This document shows positions 7,037 to 16,077 of a stretch of DNA of 41,164 bases, one piece after another. The notes under the pieces are model-generated. The model was not told where the DNA came from and ran no database searches. It was given only the letters and a program-made list of their open reading frames with translations. The position numbers and the translations under genes were made by a program. The stretch comes from Lentisphaeria bacterium. GTDB taxonomy: Bacteria; Verrucomicrobiota; Lentisphaeria; Victivallales; Victivallaceae. Position 1 is the first letter of the stretch, and each line of letters starts with the position of its first letter. The DNA is taken from the NCBI GenBank assembly GCA_018265615.1, contig JABLYX010000047.1:1-41164 (forward strand). The letters are read 5' to 3'.

Positions 7037-8341
7037 CTATTTTTCCAGAATTTCTTTTACATAAGACAGCTCCGGCGAAAGTGCTTGAAGCGACTCAATA
7101 TACCTCAATGCCGCTTTTATTCTGGCACTGTCCGAGGCATTGGAGATCCCTCCGCTGACCGCTTCGATGGCGGCCCGCTGAGCGTCTTCGCCGACATGTG
7201 TGTAGAAACGATCAATGATTTCACTATTGGCTCCGAGGATGGAAACGACTACCGCCTTGGGTACCCCGGCCTCCGCACAATGACTGGCGAAGCTGTGTCG
7301 GAGGCTGTGAAAGCCGTAGACCGTCGCTTTTTTCTTTCGCCCCGGCACGGTTACTGACGGCTCCAGGCCTATCCATTTGATTACACGCAAAACATCGATG
7401 TTCACAAGTCCGTCACCAACACCCTTTCCCCGATGATCCACAATCTGGTAACGCTCGGCAACGTTGGGGCAGACATAGCCGTTCTCTTTCCACGCCAAAG
7501 CATCCTGCAAAACTTTCATCAACGGTTCCGCAATCGGGATGGATACCTCTTTGCCGGTTTTGAATTGTTTCACCCAGATGCGACGCTGCTCCATGTCAAT
7601 ATTCTGCCACTGCATCAAAACACAATCCTTAAGGCGCTGACCGGTATACATGCCGATGTAATAAATGACTTTGATCTCGGCTTTGTTGAGCATCTGGCGT
7701 TTCGGGTTGTCCAGTTCTTTGCGGATAGCGTCTTCCTGCTCCCGTGTAAAAGCAATTCGCCGGATCAGAGTCCCTTGTTCTTCCCGTTCTTTACGCCGCA
7801 ATGCCGCCGGAGCAAAAGGATTGGCGTCACTGCGATAATCTTTGAGCGTTTCAAAAATCTTGCGCAAACGGATGATCTTGCGATTGTGCGTCGAAACGGA
7901 AATGCCGGTCGTCTTCAGGCGTTCGGCGAACTTGAGCGCCGTATCATAGGAAATGCTGTCGAACTCTTTGATCGTTTTAGGCAGAAAACGGAGAAATTCA
8001 TTTAAGGTAGCTTCGTAGGAGAGCTGTTCGCGGACGGTTTCCGGCAAAGCCCGATGCGGGTGCGAGGAATAGACCTGCCAGATGCTGCCGATCGGAAGAG
8101 TCTGTTTCTGGAGCGCCAGCTTACGCGCGACTTTGACATGTGCAGAGATCACCTCAACGTTGGTGGCGTTGATGATCGGCTGATACGTTTTGGCCCGTTT
8201 GACGGCTTCCTCCCGGTCGCGTGTTTTAAGGCTGACGCATTTGCGTTCGTGGTTGACCTGATAACGGAAGTAGTAGGTCCCGCCTTCTTCAGTCTGATAA
8301 ACGGTTCCGGTGTCCAGCTTGATTCTGACTTTCTTTCCCAT
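7037..8341 (-). CDS. Tyrosine recombinase / integrase
   Basis: A 434-residue integrase. The N-terminal third includes an arm-type domain (TYYFRYQVNHERKCVSLKTRD) and a SAM-like core-binding domain; the catalytic domain carries R236 in TGQRLKDC, the beta-hairpin lysine in QFKTGKEV, HSLRH as the H-x-x-R box, and the nucleophile Y380 in DRFYTH. All catalytic positions are present, so it should be active. It begins 118 bases from the 3' end of tRNA-Tyr and reads away from it, the usual arrangement for an element integrated in a tRNA 3' end. A perfect 12-base palindrome TAACGATCGTTA (8429-8440) lies between gene and tRNA. Confidence 0.9.
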   Translation of the reverse strand: MGKKVRIKLDTGTVYQTEEGGTYYFRYQVNHERKCVSLKTRDREEAVKRAKTYQPIINATNVEVISAHVKVARKLALQKQTLPIGSIWQVYSSHPHRALPETVREQLSYEATLNEFLRFLPKTIKEFDSISYDTALKFAERLKTTGISVSTHNRKIIRLRKIFETLKDYRSDANPFAPAALRRKEREEQGTLIRRIAFTREQEDAIRKELDNPKRQMLNKAEIKVIYYIGMYTGQRLKDCVLMQWQNIDMEQRRIWVKQFKTGKEVSIPIAEPLMKVLQDALAWKENGYVCPNVAERYQIVDHRGKGVGDGLVNIDVLRVIKWIGLEPSVTVPGRKKKATVYGFHSLRHSFASHCAEAGVPKAVVVSILGANSEIIDRFYTHVGEDAQRAAIEAVSGGISNASDSARIKAALRYIESLQALSPELSYVKEILEK

Positions 8342-8428
8342 GTCGTATCTCCCAGATACAAAAATCCCGATTTTGACTTAATTATAGCCGTAAAAAAGGG
8401 AAATGAAAGTCTGAATGGTAAAAAACAG

Positions 8429-8440
8429 TAACGATCGTTA
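8429..8440. other. Palindrome in the presumed attachment region
   Basis: TAACGATCGTTA is a perfect 12-base palindrome 22 bases outside the tRNA-Tyr 3' end and 88 bases before the integrase start. It could bind the integrase, an excisionase or a repressor. The crossover itself is more likely within the tRNA 3' end. Confidence 0.35.
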
Positions 8441-8458
8441 TCATTTTGAGGTCAAAAA

Positions 8459-8543
8459 TGGTGGTGGGAGATGGATTCGAACCATCGAAAGACGTGCTAG
8501 CAGATTTACAGTCTGCCCCCTTTGGCCACTCGGGAATCCCACC
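8459..8543 (-). tRNA. tRNA-Tyr (GTA)
   Basis: On the minus strand the acceptor GGTGGGA pairs with TCCCACC, followed by discriminator A and an encoded CCA. The anticodon loop CTGTAAA gives GTA. The T arm GGTTCGAATCC is normal and the long variable arm fits bacterial tRNA-Tyr. The 3' end faces the integrase and is the probable integration site. Confidence 0.95.
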
Positions 8544-8549
8544 ATAATT

Positions 8550-8623
8550 TGGAGCGGGTAACGGGGGTCGAACCCGTATAACCAGCTTGGAAGGCTGGTG
8601 CACAGCCGTTATGCCATACCCGC
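8550..8623 (-). tRNA. tRNA-Gly (TCC)
   Basis: Acceptor GCGGGTA/TACCCGC, discriminator T, encoded CCA, anticodon loop CTTCCAA giving TCC, T loop GGTTCGACC. It lies 6 bases upstream of tRNA-Tyr in transcript order. Confidence 0.95.
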
Positions 8624-8667
8624 ATACCGCTCGACCCGGCCGTTTTGCCGAACCGAATTCATAACAT

Positions 8668-8753
8668 TGGTGCCGTCGGAGGGAGTTGAACCCTCACTCC
8701 GGTGAAGGAACTAGGACCTGAACCTAGCGCGTCTGCCATTCCGCCACGACGGC
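8668..8753 (-). tRNA. tRNA-Leu (CAG)
   Basis: Acceptor GCCGTCG/CGACGGC, discriminator A, encoded CCA, anticodon loop TTCAGGT giving CAG, and the long variable arm of leucine tRNAs. First of three tRNAs in a minus-strand cluster. Confidence 0.94.
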
Positions 8754-8956
8754 ATTTCCAATCAGCCTATCGACCCGTTCATCTTAACTTTGTTGAAAGT
8801 CCGGTTTTCCGGGGCTCGATAAAACCTAATGTACACGTATTTTTTTAAAATGCAAATCCGCAACCTCAGAAAAAATAAAAAAAAGATTCTTTTGTCTTGG
8901 ACATATCCCCCTTTTGGCGCTATTGTATAAAATGAATTAATTTTGGAAAGAGAAAC

Positions 8957-10666
8957 ATGGGTGTAAAAAATTGGAAACTTGCCGGGAATAATCTGGACAG
9001 CCAAATCGACGCGATTCAGCGAAAATTCGCTCTTCCGCGTCCGATTGCTCTCTTTTTTGCCGCGCGCGGCATCAAGGAAGAAGAAGTCCAGGATTTTCTG
9101 AATCCGCGTCTGGCCAACCTCACTGACCCTTACCGTTTTCCTAAAATCAGGGAGGCGGCCAAGAGGCTATGGGATGCCATCGCAAACAAAGAAACCATCC
9201 TGATCCATGGCGATTACGACACTGACGGCATTACCGCCAGCGCGCTTCTCGCACTTGTCCTCAGGCAGAACGGGGCGAATGTCCATTCATTCATTCCGCA
9301 CCGGTTCGATGACGGATACGGGTTCACTCCGGAATCGCTTCAAAAGGCTCTCGATACGTTCGGTCCCGCCAGCGTCCTCGTCACCGTCGATTGCGGCATC
9401 ACCAGCTGCGACGCCGTCGACGAGGCCGTCAAGCGCGGCATCGACGTCATTGTCACCGACCACCATGAAGCCGGAGCACAGCTGCCGAACGCCATCGCAA
9501 TCATCAACCCGAAGGTTTATCCCGAGCTCGAGGACCTTCAGCTCCTCGCGGGAGCCGGAGCGGCTTTCAAGCTCTCGCACGCATTTATCAAATACGGCCG
9601 CGAAAACAACCTCGGCGGATTCCAGACCAGGCTCGAAGAGGTGCTCGACTATGTCGCGCTCGGGACCGTTGCGGACATCGTGCCGCTGCTCGGCGAAAAC
9701 CGGGTCATGGTCAAGTACGGCATCGAGGCGCTGCGACGGCAGATCCGTCCGGGCATCCGGGCGCTGATCGAGAGCTCGAAACTGCGGTCGGAGCTGACGC
9801 CCGCCGACATCACGTTCCGCATGGCTCCGCGCATCAATGCGGCGGGCCGGGTCGGCGATGCGAATGTCGCGCTGCGGCTGCTTGAATCTGAACATATCGT
9901 CGATGCCTACAGCTGTGCCGCACAACTCGAATCGTTCAACCGTGTCCGGCAGGAAAAGGAACAGGAGATTTATCAGGAGGCGTGCGAGCAGATCGAGCGC
10001 AACCTCGCATGGCAGAGCGAATATTCGCTGCTTGTCGCCGGCCGGGACTGGCATCAGGGAGTGATCGGGATCGTGGCTTCGCGCCTGGCGCGCGACTACA
10101 ATCGTCCGACCATTGTGCTGACGATCCAGGGAGACGTCGCTTACGGATCCGGCCGCAGCGTCGCGTGTTTGAACCTCGTCGAGGTCCTGAGCCACACCGC
10201 AGATCTGCTCGACCGCTACGGCGGGCACCCGATGGCGGTTGGGATCGGGCTCAAAGCCGACCGCATCGCAGACTTCTTCGAAGCGATGGACCGCGAAGTG
10301 CGCAAGCAGATTTCGTCCGCCGATCTCGAGGATTTCATCCGTTATGACGGCGAGGCGCAGCTGCATGAAATGACGCCGGAGTTCTTCCATTATCTGAGCA
10401 TGCTTTCGCCGTTCGGGCACAGCAATGTCAAGCCGGTCTACCGTTTCAATGAGGTGCAGGTTGTGCGTTGTTCGACGGTCGGAGGCTCCCATACGCGCGG
10501 GATTGTACGCAGCCGGACCGGCCAGAGCGATTTCATCGCATTCAACCGCCACAGCTCGCAGTTTTACGGCCGGACGCTCGACATTCTTGCGACTCCGCAG
10601 CTCAATCTGCATCAGGGGGCCGAGGTGCCGCAGCTGAACATCATCGACATCAGGGAAGTGTACTGA
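8957..10666 (+). CDS. recJ: Single-stranded-DNA-specific exonuclease RecJ
   Basis: A 569-residue DHH-superfamily exonuclease that degrades single-stranded DNA 5' to 3' in recombination and repair. The catalytic motifs are present: DYDTD at 86-90, VTVDCGIT, the DHH motif at D168-H169-H170, and the DHHA1-type C-terminal motif GSGRSV after GRDWHQGVIGIVASRL. Length matches the family. The ATG at 8957 follows GGAAAGAG. The gene stands alone and ends in a terminator at 10688-10729 shared with the convergent AraC gene. Confidence 0.95.
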   Translation: MGVKNWKLAGNNLDSQIDAIQRKFALPRPIALFFAARGIKEEEVQDFLNPRLANLTDPYRFPKIREAAKRLWDAIANKETILIHGDYDTDGITASALLALVLRQNGANVHSFIPHRFDDGYGFTPESLQKALDTFGPASVLVTVDCGITSCDAVDEAVKRGIDVIVTDHHEAGAQLPNAIAIINPKVYPELEDLQLLAGAGAAFKLSHAFIKYGRENNLGGFQTRLEEVLDYVALGTVADIVPLLGENRVMVKYGIEALRRQIRPGIRALIESSKLRSELTPADITFRMAPRINAAGRVGDANVALRLLESEHIVDAYSCAAQLESFNRVRQEKEQEIYQEACEQIERNLAWQSEYSLLVAGRDWHQGVIGIVASRLARDYNRPTIVLTIQGDVAYGSGRSVACLNLVEVLSHTADLLDRYGGHPMAVGIGLKADRIADFFEAMDREVRKQISSADLEDFIRYDGEAQLHEMTPEFFHYLSMLSPFGHSNVKPVYRFNEVQVVRCSTVGGSHTRGIVRSRTGQSDFIAFNRHSSQFYGRTLDILATPQLNLHQGAEVPQLNIIDIREVY

Positions 10667-10685
10667 TCCTTCCCCGGACATGAAA

Positions 10686-10729
10686 GGCGCCGCTTTCCGG
10701 AAAATTCCGGGAGGCGGCGTTTTATTTTT
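10686..10729 (+). terminator. Terminator between recJ and the AraC gene
   Basis: CGCCGC plus TTCCGG (from 10688) pairs with CCGG plus GGCGGCG (to 10719) around an AT-rich loop, then TTTTATTTTT. The minus-strand AraC gene ends in the T tract at 10722. Confidence 0.75.
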
Positions 10730-11564
10730 CCCGGCTGCGGAACGCCGAGGGCGAAAGGCCGGTGCGACGGCGGAACATGCGCGAGAAATGCAGTGGGTCG
10801 CCGTATCCGCACCGCGCACCGATCTCCTTGATGCTCAAGCTGCTGCCGCGCAGAAGGTGGCGGGCGAGCTCCATGCGGCCGTCGATGAGGCAGCGGATCG
10901 GCGAGGTGCCGAAGTATCTGCGGAATCCGGCGGAGAAGGCCGGAACCGACAGATTGACCGTCGCGGCGAGTCTGGTCAGATCGAGATCCTGTTCCGGGGC
11001 GGAATCGATGCGGCGGCGCACTTCGAGCCACGGTTCCGGGATGCGCCGTGTGCTGCCACCGCCGGCGCGTGCGATTTCGAGGAACAGCGATGCGATATGG
11101 TTCCGCAGCAGCCGGGAGTCCGGGGTGAAGCCTCCGGTGATTTCGCGGTAGATGAGAGACAGGTACGATTCGAACAGGCGGATATCGCGCCATCCGATGC
11201 AGAACTCCTCTTCGAGTCCCGCCGCCGCGAGCAGGGCAGGGATGTCGCTGCCGTGGAAGTGAATCCAGCTGTGGAGCCAACGCGTTTCCGTATTCCCGTA
11301 CCAGTGTCCGGCCCCCTCCCGCCAGAGGCGGAGCGTCGGGCCGGAGGTTGCAGTTTCATCATCTCCGACCCGCAGCCGGACCGGTTGATAAAAGAGCATC
11401 AGCAATCGGTCGCCGGTTCCGGCGGGACGGTCCACGAGGCAGGGCGGCATCTCCTCCTGTACGCCGGTTCCTGAGACGGCCACCGGGCCGCGGTGCGGCG
11501 GCGATTCGAAGCGCAGGATGCGGAATTTCATCGTTTCTGCCATCTGTTCAATCGTTTCTTCCAT
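10722..11564 (-). CDS. AraC-family transcriptional regulator
   Basis: A 280-residue regulator if started at the ATG at 11564 (MEETIEQMAETMKFR). The open frame reaches further upstream, but the promoter at 11590-11618 places the transcript start near 11583, so the longer starts are excluded. The N-terminal part is a sugar-sensing type region (WLHSWIHFHGSDIPALL is typical of AraC regulators of glycan genes). The C-terminus from about residue 185 holds two helix-turn-helix units, ending ARHLLRGSSLSIKEIGARCGYGDPLHFSRMFRRRTGLSPSAFR, the canonical AraC signature. Divergent from the GH172 gene, which it probably controls. Confidence 0.88.
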   Translation of the reverse strand: MEETIEQMAETMKFRILRFESPPHRGPVAVSGTGVQEEMPPCLVDRPAGTGDRLLMLFYQPVRLRVGDDETATSGPTLRLWREGAGHWYGNTETRWLHSWIHFHGSDIPALLAAAGLEEEFCIGWRDIRLFESYLSLIYREITGGFTPDSRLLRNHIASLFLEIARAGGGSTRRIPEPWLEVRRRIDSAPEQDLDLTRLAATVNLSVPAFSAGFRRYFGTSPIRCLIDGRMELARHLLRGSSLSIKEIGARCGYGDPLHFSRMFRRRTGLSPSAFRSREK

Positions 11565-11586
11565 ATGGAATTGATGAATCATGTGG

Positions 11587-11618
11587 TATAATATAACCGG
11601 AATGATCGAAAATGCCAA
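11587..11618. promoter_or_regulatory. Overlapping divergent promoters of araC-type gene and GH172 gene
   Basis: On the minus strand TTGGCA (11618-11613), 17 bases, TATATT (11595-11590) forms a good promoter for the AraC gene. On the plus strand a perfect TATAAT (11587-11592) serves the GH172 gene but has no recognisable -35 box, as expected for an activator-dependent promoter. The two -10 boxes share bases 11590-11592, so the polymerases exclude each other. Confidence 0.6.
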
Positions 11619-11637
11619 CTTAACAAGGAGGTTTGTC

Positions 11638-12720
11638 ATGTTCGGTTCCCTCGATGCCCTGATGAAGCTTTCGAAAGCCCGTTCCCGCTCGATCACCGCC
11701 GAAAACGTCTACGGAGAGCCCGGCCGGGGCGGGATGGCGGAGGTCAGCGACACGCCGCAGCCGGAGGTTGCCCGGATCGGCCAGCAGTGGGAGAACAACA
11801 GCTGTGCGCGCGAGCTCGGGCAAAAATGGAAGGTGCGCCCCTGTATCACGCTTGCGCCGGAGACGGTTGTGACGCTGATGGATGTGGACGGGCCGGGGTG
11901 CATCCGCCACATATGGATCACGGTGGACAGCAGGCATCTGCGCAGTCTCATCCTGCGGATGTACTGGGACGGCGAGGCGTCTCCGAGCGTGGAGGTCCCG
12001 CTCGGGGACTTTTTCTGCAACGCCTTCAAACACAACGCGGAGATCGGGGCGATTCCGGTCAATGTGAATCCGACCAACGGTATGAACTGCTATTTCCCGA
12101 TGCCGTTTGACCGTCATGCGAAGATCACGGTCGAGAACCTGCTGCCGGACGAAGCGGTCAGGGGGTTTTACTATGCAATCAACTTTGAAGAGCTTGACGA
12201 ACCGGCGGGGGAGGCATATTTCCATGCCCGCTTCAACCGGACCAATCCGCTGGCGTACGGCGACGACTATGTGATTCTCGACGGAGTTGAGGGCAGGGGA
12301 AATTTCGCGGGCTGCTACCTCACATGGCAGCAGAACAACGACGGCTGGTGGGGCGAGGGCGAGGTCAAGATGTTCATTGACGGGGACGATCGCTTCCCGA
12401 CCATCTGCGGAACCGGGACGGAGGATTATTTCGGCGGCGCGTGGTGCTTCAACAAAACGTTCAGCGCGCCTTACCTCGGTTATCCGTTCGGAGGAGAAAA
12501 CCGGACGGGGGCGCGGCACAGTTTATACCGCTTCCATGTGCTCGATCCGGTCCGCTTCCGCGAGCGGCTGAAAGTTACGATCCAGGCGGTCGGCTGGCGC
12601 TCCGGCGGACGTTATCTGCCGCTGCAGGACGACATCTCATCCGTGGCATATTTCTATCAGAGCGAACCGCACCGCCCGTTCCCCGCACTGCCGGACCGCA
12701 ACGGGCTCGAGATCATATGA
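11638..12720 (+). CDS. DUF2961 / glycoside hydrolase family 172 protein
   Basis: A 360-residue protein without a signal peptide, starting MFGSLDALMKL after AAGGAGG (11624-11630); an earlier in-frame ATG lacks that site. GPGCIRHIWI, the NGMNCYFPMPF segment and GTGTEDYFGGAW (the glutamate is E262) are characteristic of DUF2961 proteins, now family GH172. Characterised members act on alpha-D-fructofuranosidic or D-arabinofuranosidic linkages through two glutamates. Cytoplasmic action is implied by the missing signal. Regulated by the divergent AraC protein, by inference. A strong terminator follows at 12792-12840. Confidence 0.85.
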   Translation: MFGSLDALMKLSKARSRSITAENVYGEPGRGGMAEVSDTPQPEVARIGQQWENNSCARELGQKWKVRPCITLAPETVVTLMDVDGPGCIRHIWITVDSRHLRSLILRMYWDGEASPSVEVPLGDFFCNAFKHNAEIGAIPVNVNPTNGMNCYFPMPFDRHAKITVENLLPDEAVRGFYYAINFEELDEPAGEAYFHARFNRTNPLAYGDDYVILDGVEGRGNFAGCYLTWQQNNDGWWGEGEVKMFIDGDDRFPTICGTGTEDYFGGAWCFNKTFSAPYLGYPFGGENRTGARHSLYRFHVLDPVRFRERLKVTIQAVGWRSGGRYLPLQDDISSVAYFYQSEPHRPFPALPDRNGLEII

Positions 12721-12790
12721 GCAGGTAAAAAACTCCGCCTTGCCGGTGGTCCGGCCGGGCGGAGGGCCGGGGCAGGTTTGAAACGGGAAG

Positions 12791-12840
12791 GCGCGGCAGG
12801 AGGAAGATGAAATTTTCTTCCCTGCCGCGTCTTCGTTTTT
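12791..12840. terminator. Bidirectional terminator between GH172 and beta-galactosidase genes
   Basis: GCGGCAGG plus GGAAGA (from about 12793) pairs with TCTTCC plus CTGCCGC (to about 12829), followed by a T tract ending at 12840. A second hairpin with CTCCGCC/GGGCGGAG lies at about 12731-12766. The convergent gene stops at 12841. Confidence 0.75.
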
Positions 12841-15800
12841 TCAGAGCTGCCGCGCAAGCTCCGCGATTGAGGCGGAGGCTTTGAACGGGAGCAGCCAGAA
12901 ACTGAAGCGGTGGCAGCCCGCATGGATGCGGTATTGCAGCCGGGTGTCTTCGCCGCAGCTGTTGGTCCCGAGCCCGCGCTGGCCGAGATCGAGGTTGAAG
13001 AAGGTCTGCGGGCGCGCTTCGAGCTCGTTCGTATGGCTTGCCGCGAGGAAATCCGCCGGCGTGTAATGCAGCGCCGAGCACTCCATCAGCTGCGGGGCGA
13101 CGGCGAGCAGGCCCGCTTCGCCGTTGTCGACGGCGGCGAAACGGACGGCCGTATGGTTGCCGCACTCCTGCGGCAGGATGTACGGCTCGTACTGTTCCGC
13201 AACCGTCTGCCTGTAGAGCGAGACGAGACTCCCGGCGCGGCGGTCGCAGTAGTTCTCCTGCGGGCCGTTGCCGTAGAACGTGAAGTTCTCGAACCCGGCG
13301 GGCATGGCGACGGTCCAGCCGAGGCGCGGCAGGTCGTCGAGCTCGGGCGGAACGTCGAATTCGAGGTTCACCGCGAGCGCCCCGGACGGCAGCAGCGTAA
13401 GAGTGCGCCGGACGGTCAGCTTCGCTTTGTTCTTCGCCGTGCTGACTGCCTCGGACTCCACTGTGAGCGCGCCGTCGTCCGTGCGGAATTTCGCGGCGGA
13501 ATCCTTGCGTTTCAGCTTATCGAGGCCATAGAGCTCAAGCCAGCGGTAACCCGTCTTGCGTTCGTCGGTGCGGATGTTGCAGCGGATCGCGTCGTTGTCG
13601 GTCGCGCCGCGCAGGAACTGCTCGGCCGGAGCGGCCTCCAACAGCTCGACGCCGCGGAATTTCCATGAGACCGGGAGCCCTGCCGCATCGAACATGAGCT
13701 CCGAGTCGCCCGCCGCGACCGCGCACCCCTCCTGGCGGAGCTCATGCACGGGGAGGCCGCTGCGGATTCCCGTCGGAGGCGGCAGCTCAAGCTTGAACTG
13801 CTCGTGGCCGACTTCGAACCCGGCTTTCGCCCAGAGCGTCGCGGACTTCTGCTTCGCGGTGAAAGTGATGAACGCCTCCTGGTTCCGGCCGAGCGCCGGG
13901 AGCTTCCACGGCACTGTGAACCGTACCGCCGCCTGCGGGGCGGCGGAGGGCATCTCGAGCACGCCCCGGTCCGTGATTTTGCCGTCCGCTTCGATGCGGT
14001 ACGAGAAGGCGAAGCCGTCGAGCGTTGTGAAATAGTTGTAGTTCACGAGCTCGAAGATCCCCGCCGAAAGCTCGACCGGACGGATCGTGAACGGCTTCGC
14101 GAGGTACTTGAATTCATACATCGACGGGTGCGGCACGCGGTCCGGCCAGATCATGCCGTTGCAGCAGAAGTCGAAGTCATTCGGGAAATCCCCGAAGTCG
14201 CCGCCGTAGGCGAAGAATCTGCGCCCCTGTTCATCGCATTTTTCGATTCCCTGGTCGACCCAGTCCCAGATGAAGCCGCCCTGCATGCGGCGTTCACGCC
14301 GGAAAAGTTCGAAATAGTGCACGAGCGAGCCGTTGCTGTTACCCATCGCATGCGTGTATTCGCACATGATGAACGGACGCGGATCGTTGCCGGCGAGGTA
14401 TTTCGCGACCGAGTCGAACGACGGGTACATCGGACAGACCGAATCGGAGATGTCGGAGTTGATGCCGTCGAGCGCCTCCCATGAGGACCACTGGTCGCGC
14501 TCCCAGATGTGCTTGCGCATCGCGCCCTCGTAATGGACGAGGCGGGTCGGGTCGTAGCGGCGGATCCACCCGGCCATCGCGCCGAAGTTTGCGCCGATGC
14601 CGGATTCGTTGCCGAGCGACCACTCGAAGACGCACGGGTGGTTTTTGTCGCGCACGACCATGCGGGTCACGCGCTCCATCATCGCGGGGAGCCACTCCGG
14701 GTCGTCGGTGATGAAGTCGTAGAATGCGTGGCACTCGATGTTCGTTTCGTCGATGACATAGAGCCCGTACCGGTCGCAGAGCGAGCAGAAACGAGGATCG
14801 TTCGGGTAGTGGCAGGTACGTACCGCGTTGAAGTTGAACGACTTCATGAGCTCCACGTCGCGCCGCATCACCTCGAACGGGACGGTCTTGCCGTGGACCG
14901 GGTCGAAATCGTGGCGGTTTACGCCGAGAAACTTGACCGGCCGGCCGTTGATGAGGATGTTCCCCCCTTTGAGCTCGACGGATTTGAAGCCGATATCACA
15001 GCCGGTCGACTCGACGATCTTTTTCGACGGGTCGAGCAGTGTGACGGTCAGCCGGTAGAGGTTCGGCGTTTCGGCCGACCAGAGCGCGGGCGCGGGGACG
15101 GCGATTTTCCTGAATCCGACCGGAACTCCTTTGTTGACGACGAATTCAACGCTCTCCGGCTTCTCCAGGACCATTTTGTTCTTTGCGTCGTAGAGGCGGA
15201 CGACGGCGGTGTAACCCTCCGGATGGCGCTCCGTCGGGAACCCCGCGTCGACGGTCACTTCGAGGATGCCGTCGGTATAGTTGTTCACGAGCTTCGTTTT
15301 GGCGAAAACGTCGCGGATGTACTCTTTTGCCGTGTGATAGAGATAGACGTCGCGGTAGATGCCGGCCATCCACCAGTGATCCTGGTCCTCGAGCACGCTG
15401 CCGTCGGACCAGCGGATCACGATGACGGCGAGCGTGTTCTCCCCGGTGCGGATGAACGGGGTCACGTCGAATTCGGCGCAGGTGCGCGAATCCTTCGACA
15501 TGCCGATCTCAATGCCGTTCACATAGACGAAGAAGCAGCTCTCGACTCCGCTGAAGTGCAGTACGAAGCGGCGCCCCGCGAGCGACTCGTCGATCCGGAA
15601 GGCGCGGCGGTAGACGCCGGTCGGATTCTCCTTCGGCACGAACGGCGGCTGGTGCGGCCACGGCATCTGAACGTTCGTGTAGTGGGGCTTATCGTAGCCC
15701 TGCATGGTCCAGTTGCCGGGGACGGTGATGTCGTCCCACTTCGCGTCGTCGCATTTGTCCGCGGTGAACGCGGGTTTGACCTCTTCGGGGCAGGGGAGAA

Positions 15801-15984
15801 AGTGGAATTTCCACTCTCCGTTCAGGTTCATGATCTGCGGGCAGTCGAACGGCTCGAACGAACTTTTCCGGGCCTCTTTTTCCGCCGGGAACGGGAAGAG
15901 CGTCGACCGGCTGCGCATGCGGTTCACGCTTGTGCAGAGCGGATTTTCCCAGAGCCGGACCGACTTGCAATCGAAGAGTTTCAT
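12841..15984 (-). CDS. Beta-galactosidase, glycoside hydrolase family 2 (LacZ type)
   Basis: A 1047-residue GH2 enzyme of the full LacZ length. The order is: sugar-binding domain (GEWKFHFLPCPEE...ITVPGNWTMQGYDKPHYTN), immunoglobulin-like domain, TIM barrel, and a C-terminal Bgal_small_N domain (FTFYGNGPQENYCDRRAGS). The acid/base glutamate is E460 in SLGNESG and the nucleophile E542 in MCEYTHAMGN, matching LacZ. HDFDPVHGKTV and TCHYPNDP are also typical. No signal peptide, so it acts in the cytoplasm on imported galactosides. AAGGAA precedes the ATG at 15984. It is divergent from a second AraC regulator 93 bases away, which probably regulates it. Confidence 0.93.
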   Translation of the reverse strand: MKLFDCKSVRLWENPLCTSVNRMRSRSTLFPFPAEKEARKSSFEPFDCPQIMNLNGEWKFHFLPCPEEVKPAFTADKCDDAKWDDITVPGNWTMQGYDKPHYTNVQMPWPHQPPFVPKENPTGVYRRAFRIDESLAGRRFVLHFSGVESCFFVYVNGIEIGMSKDSRTCAEFDVTPFIRTGENTLAVIVIRWSDGSVLEDQDHWWMAGIYRDVYLYHTAKEYIRDVFAKTKLVNNYTDGILEVTVDAGFPTERHPEGYTAVVRLYDAKNKMVLEKPESVEFVVNKGVPVGFRKIAVPAPALWSAETPNLYRLTVTLLDPSKKIVESTGCDIGFKSVELKGGNILINGRPVKFLGVNRHDFDPVHGKTVPFEVMRRDVELMKSFNFNAVRTCHYPNDPRFCSLCDRYGLYVIDETNIECHAFYDFITDDPEWLPAMMERVTRMVVRDKNHPCVFEWSLGNESGIGANFGAMAGWIRRYDPTRLVHYEGAMRKHIWERDQWSSWEALDGINSDISDSVCPMYPSFDSVAKYLAGNDPRPFIMCEYTHAMGNSNGSLVHYFELFRRERRMQGGFIWDWVDQGIEKCDEQGRRFFAYGGDFGDFPNDFDFCCNGMIWPDRVPHPSMYEFKYLAKPFTIRPVELSAGIFELVNYNYFTTLDGFAFSYRIEADGKITDRGVLEMPSAAPQAAVRFTVPWKLPALGRNQEAFITFTAKQKSATLWAKAGFEVGHEQFKLELPPPTGIRSGLPVHELRQEGCAVAAGDSELMFDAAGLPVSWKFRGVELLEAAPAEQFLRGATDNDAIRCNIRTDERKTGYRWLELYGLDKLKRKDSAAKFRTDDGALTVESEAVSTAKNKAKLTVRRTLTLLPSGALAVNLEFDVPPELDDLPRLGWTVAMPAGFENFTFYGNGPQENYCDRRAGSLVSLYRQTVAEQYEPYILPQECGNHTAVRFAAVDNGEAGLLAVAPQLMECSALHYTPADFLAASHTNELEARPQTFFNLDLGQRGLGTNSCGEDTRLQYRIHAGCHRFSFWLLPFKASASIAELARQL

Positions 15985-16077
15985 GATATATTCCTTGTAT
16001 TGAATTCCGGTTGCGTCCTGATGTTTAAAATATCACGCTTTCTGAGGAATGAAATACGATCTTTGGGGAAGTTGAAT

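Larger units (their letters stand above)
1..8461. mobile_element. Integrative element inserted at tRNA-Tyr (one end; continues left of window)
   Basis: The block between the window edge and the 3' end of tRNA-Tyr carries a tyrosine integrase next to the tRNA, a P-loop ATPase, an AlpA-like regulator, an HUH-type replication protein, a DUF932 gene and a RecB-like nuclease. These families are typical of integrated plasmids and phage satellites. Base composition is more AT-rich than the chromosome to the right, especially at 1750-2900, 3400-4450 and 6890-7040. The right boundary is inferred to lie in or just outside the tRNA-Tyr 3' end near 8459. I saw no second copy of that tRNA end in the window, so the other attachment site must lie to the left. 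No structural phage genes are visible. Confidence 0.62.

Noticed and set aside
14509..16077. Very long plus-strand open frame leading into the second AraC gene
   Set aside because: It runs antisense to the GH2 beta-galactosidase in GC-rich DNA; only the part from about 16078 resembles a protein family.
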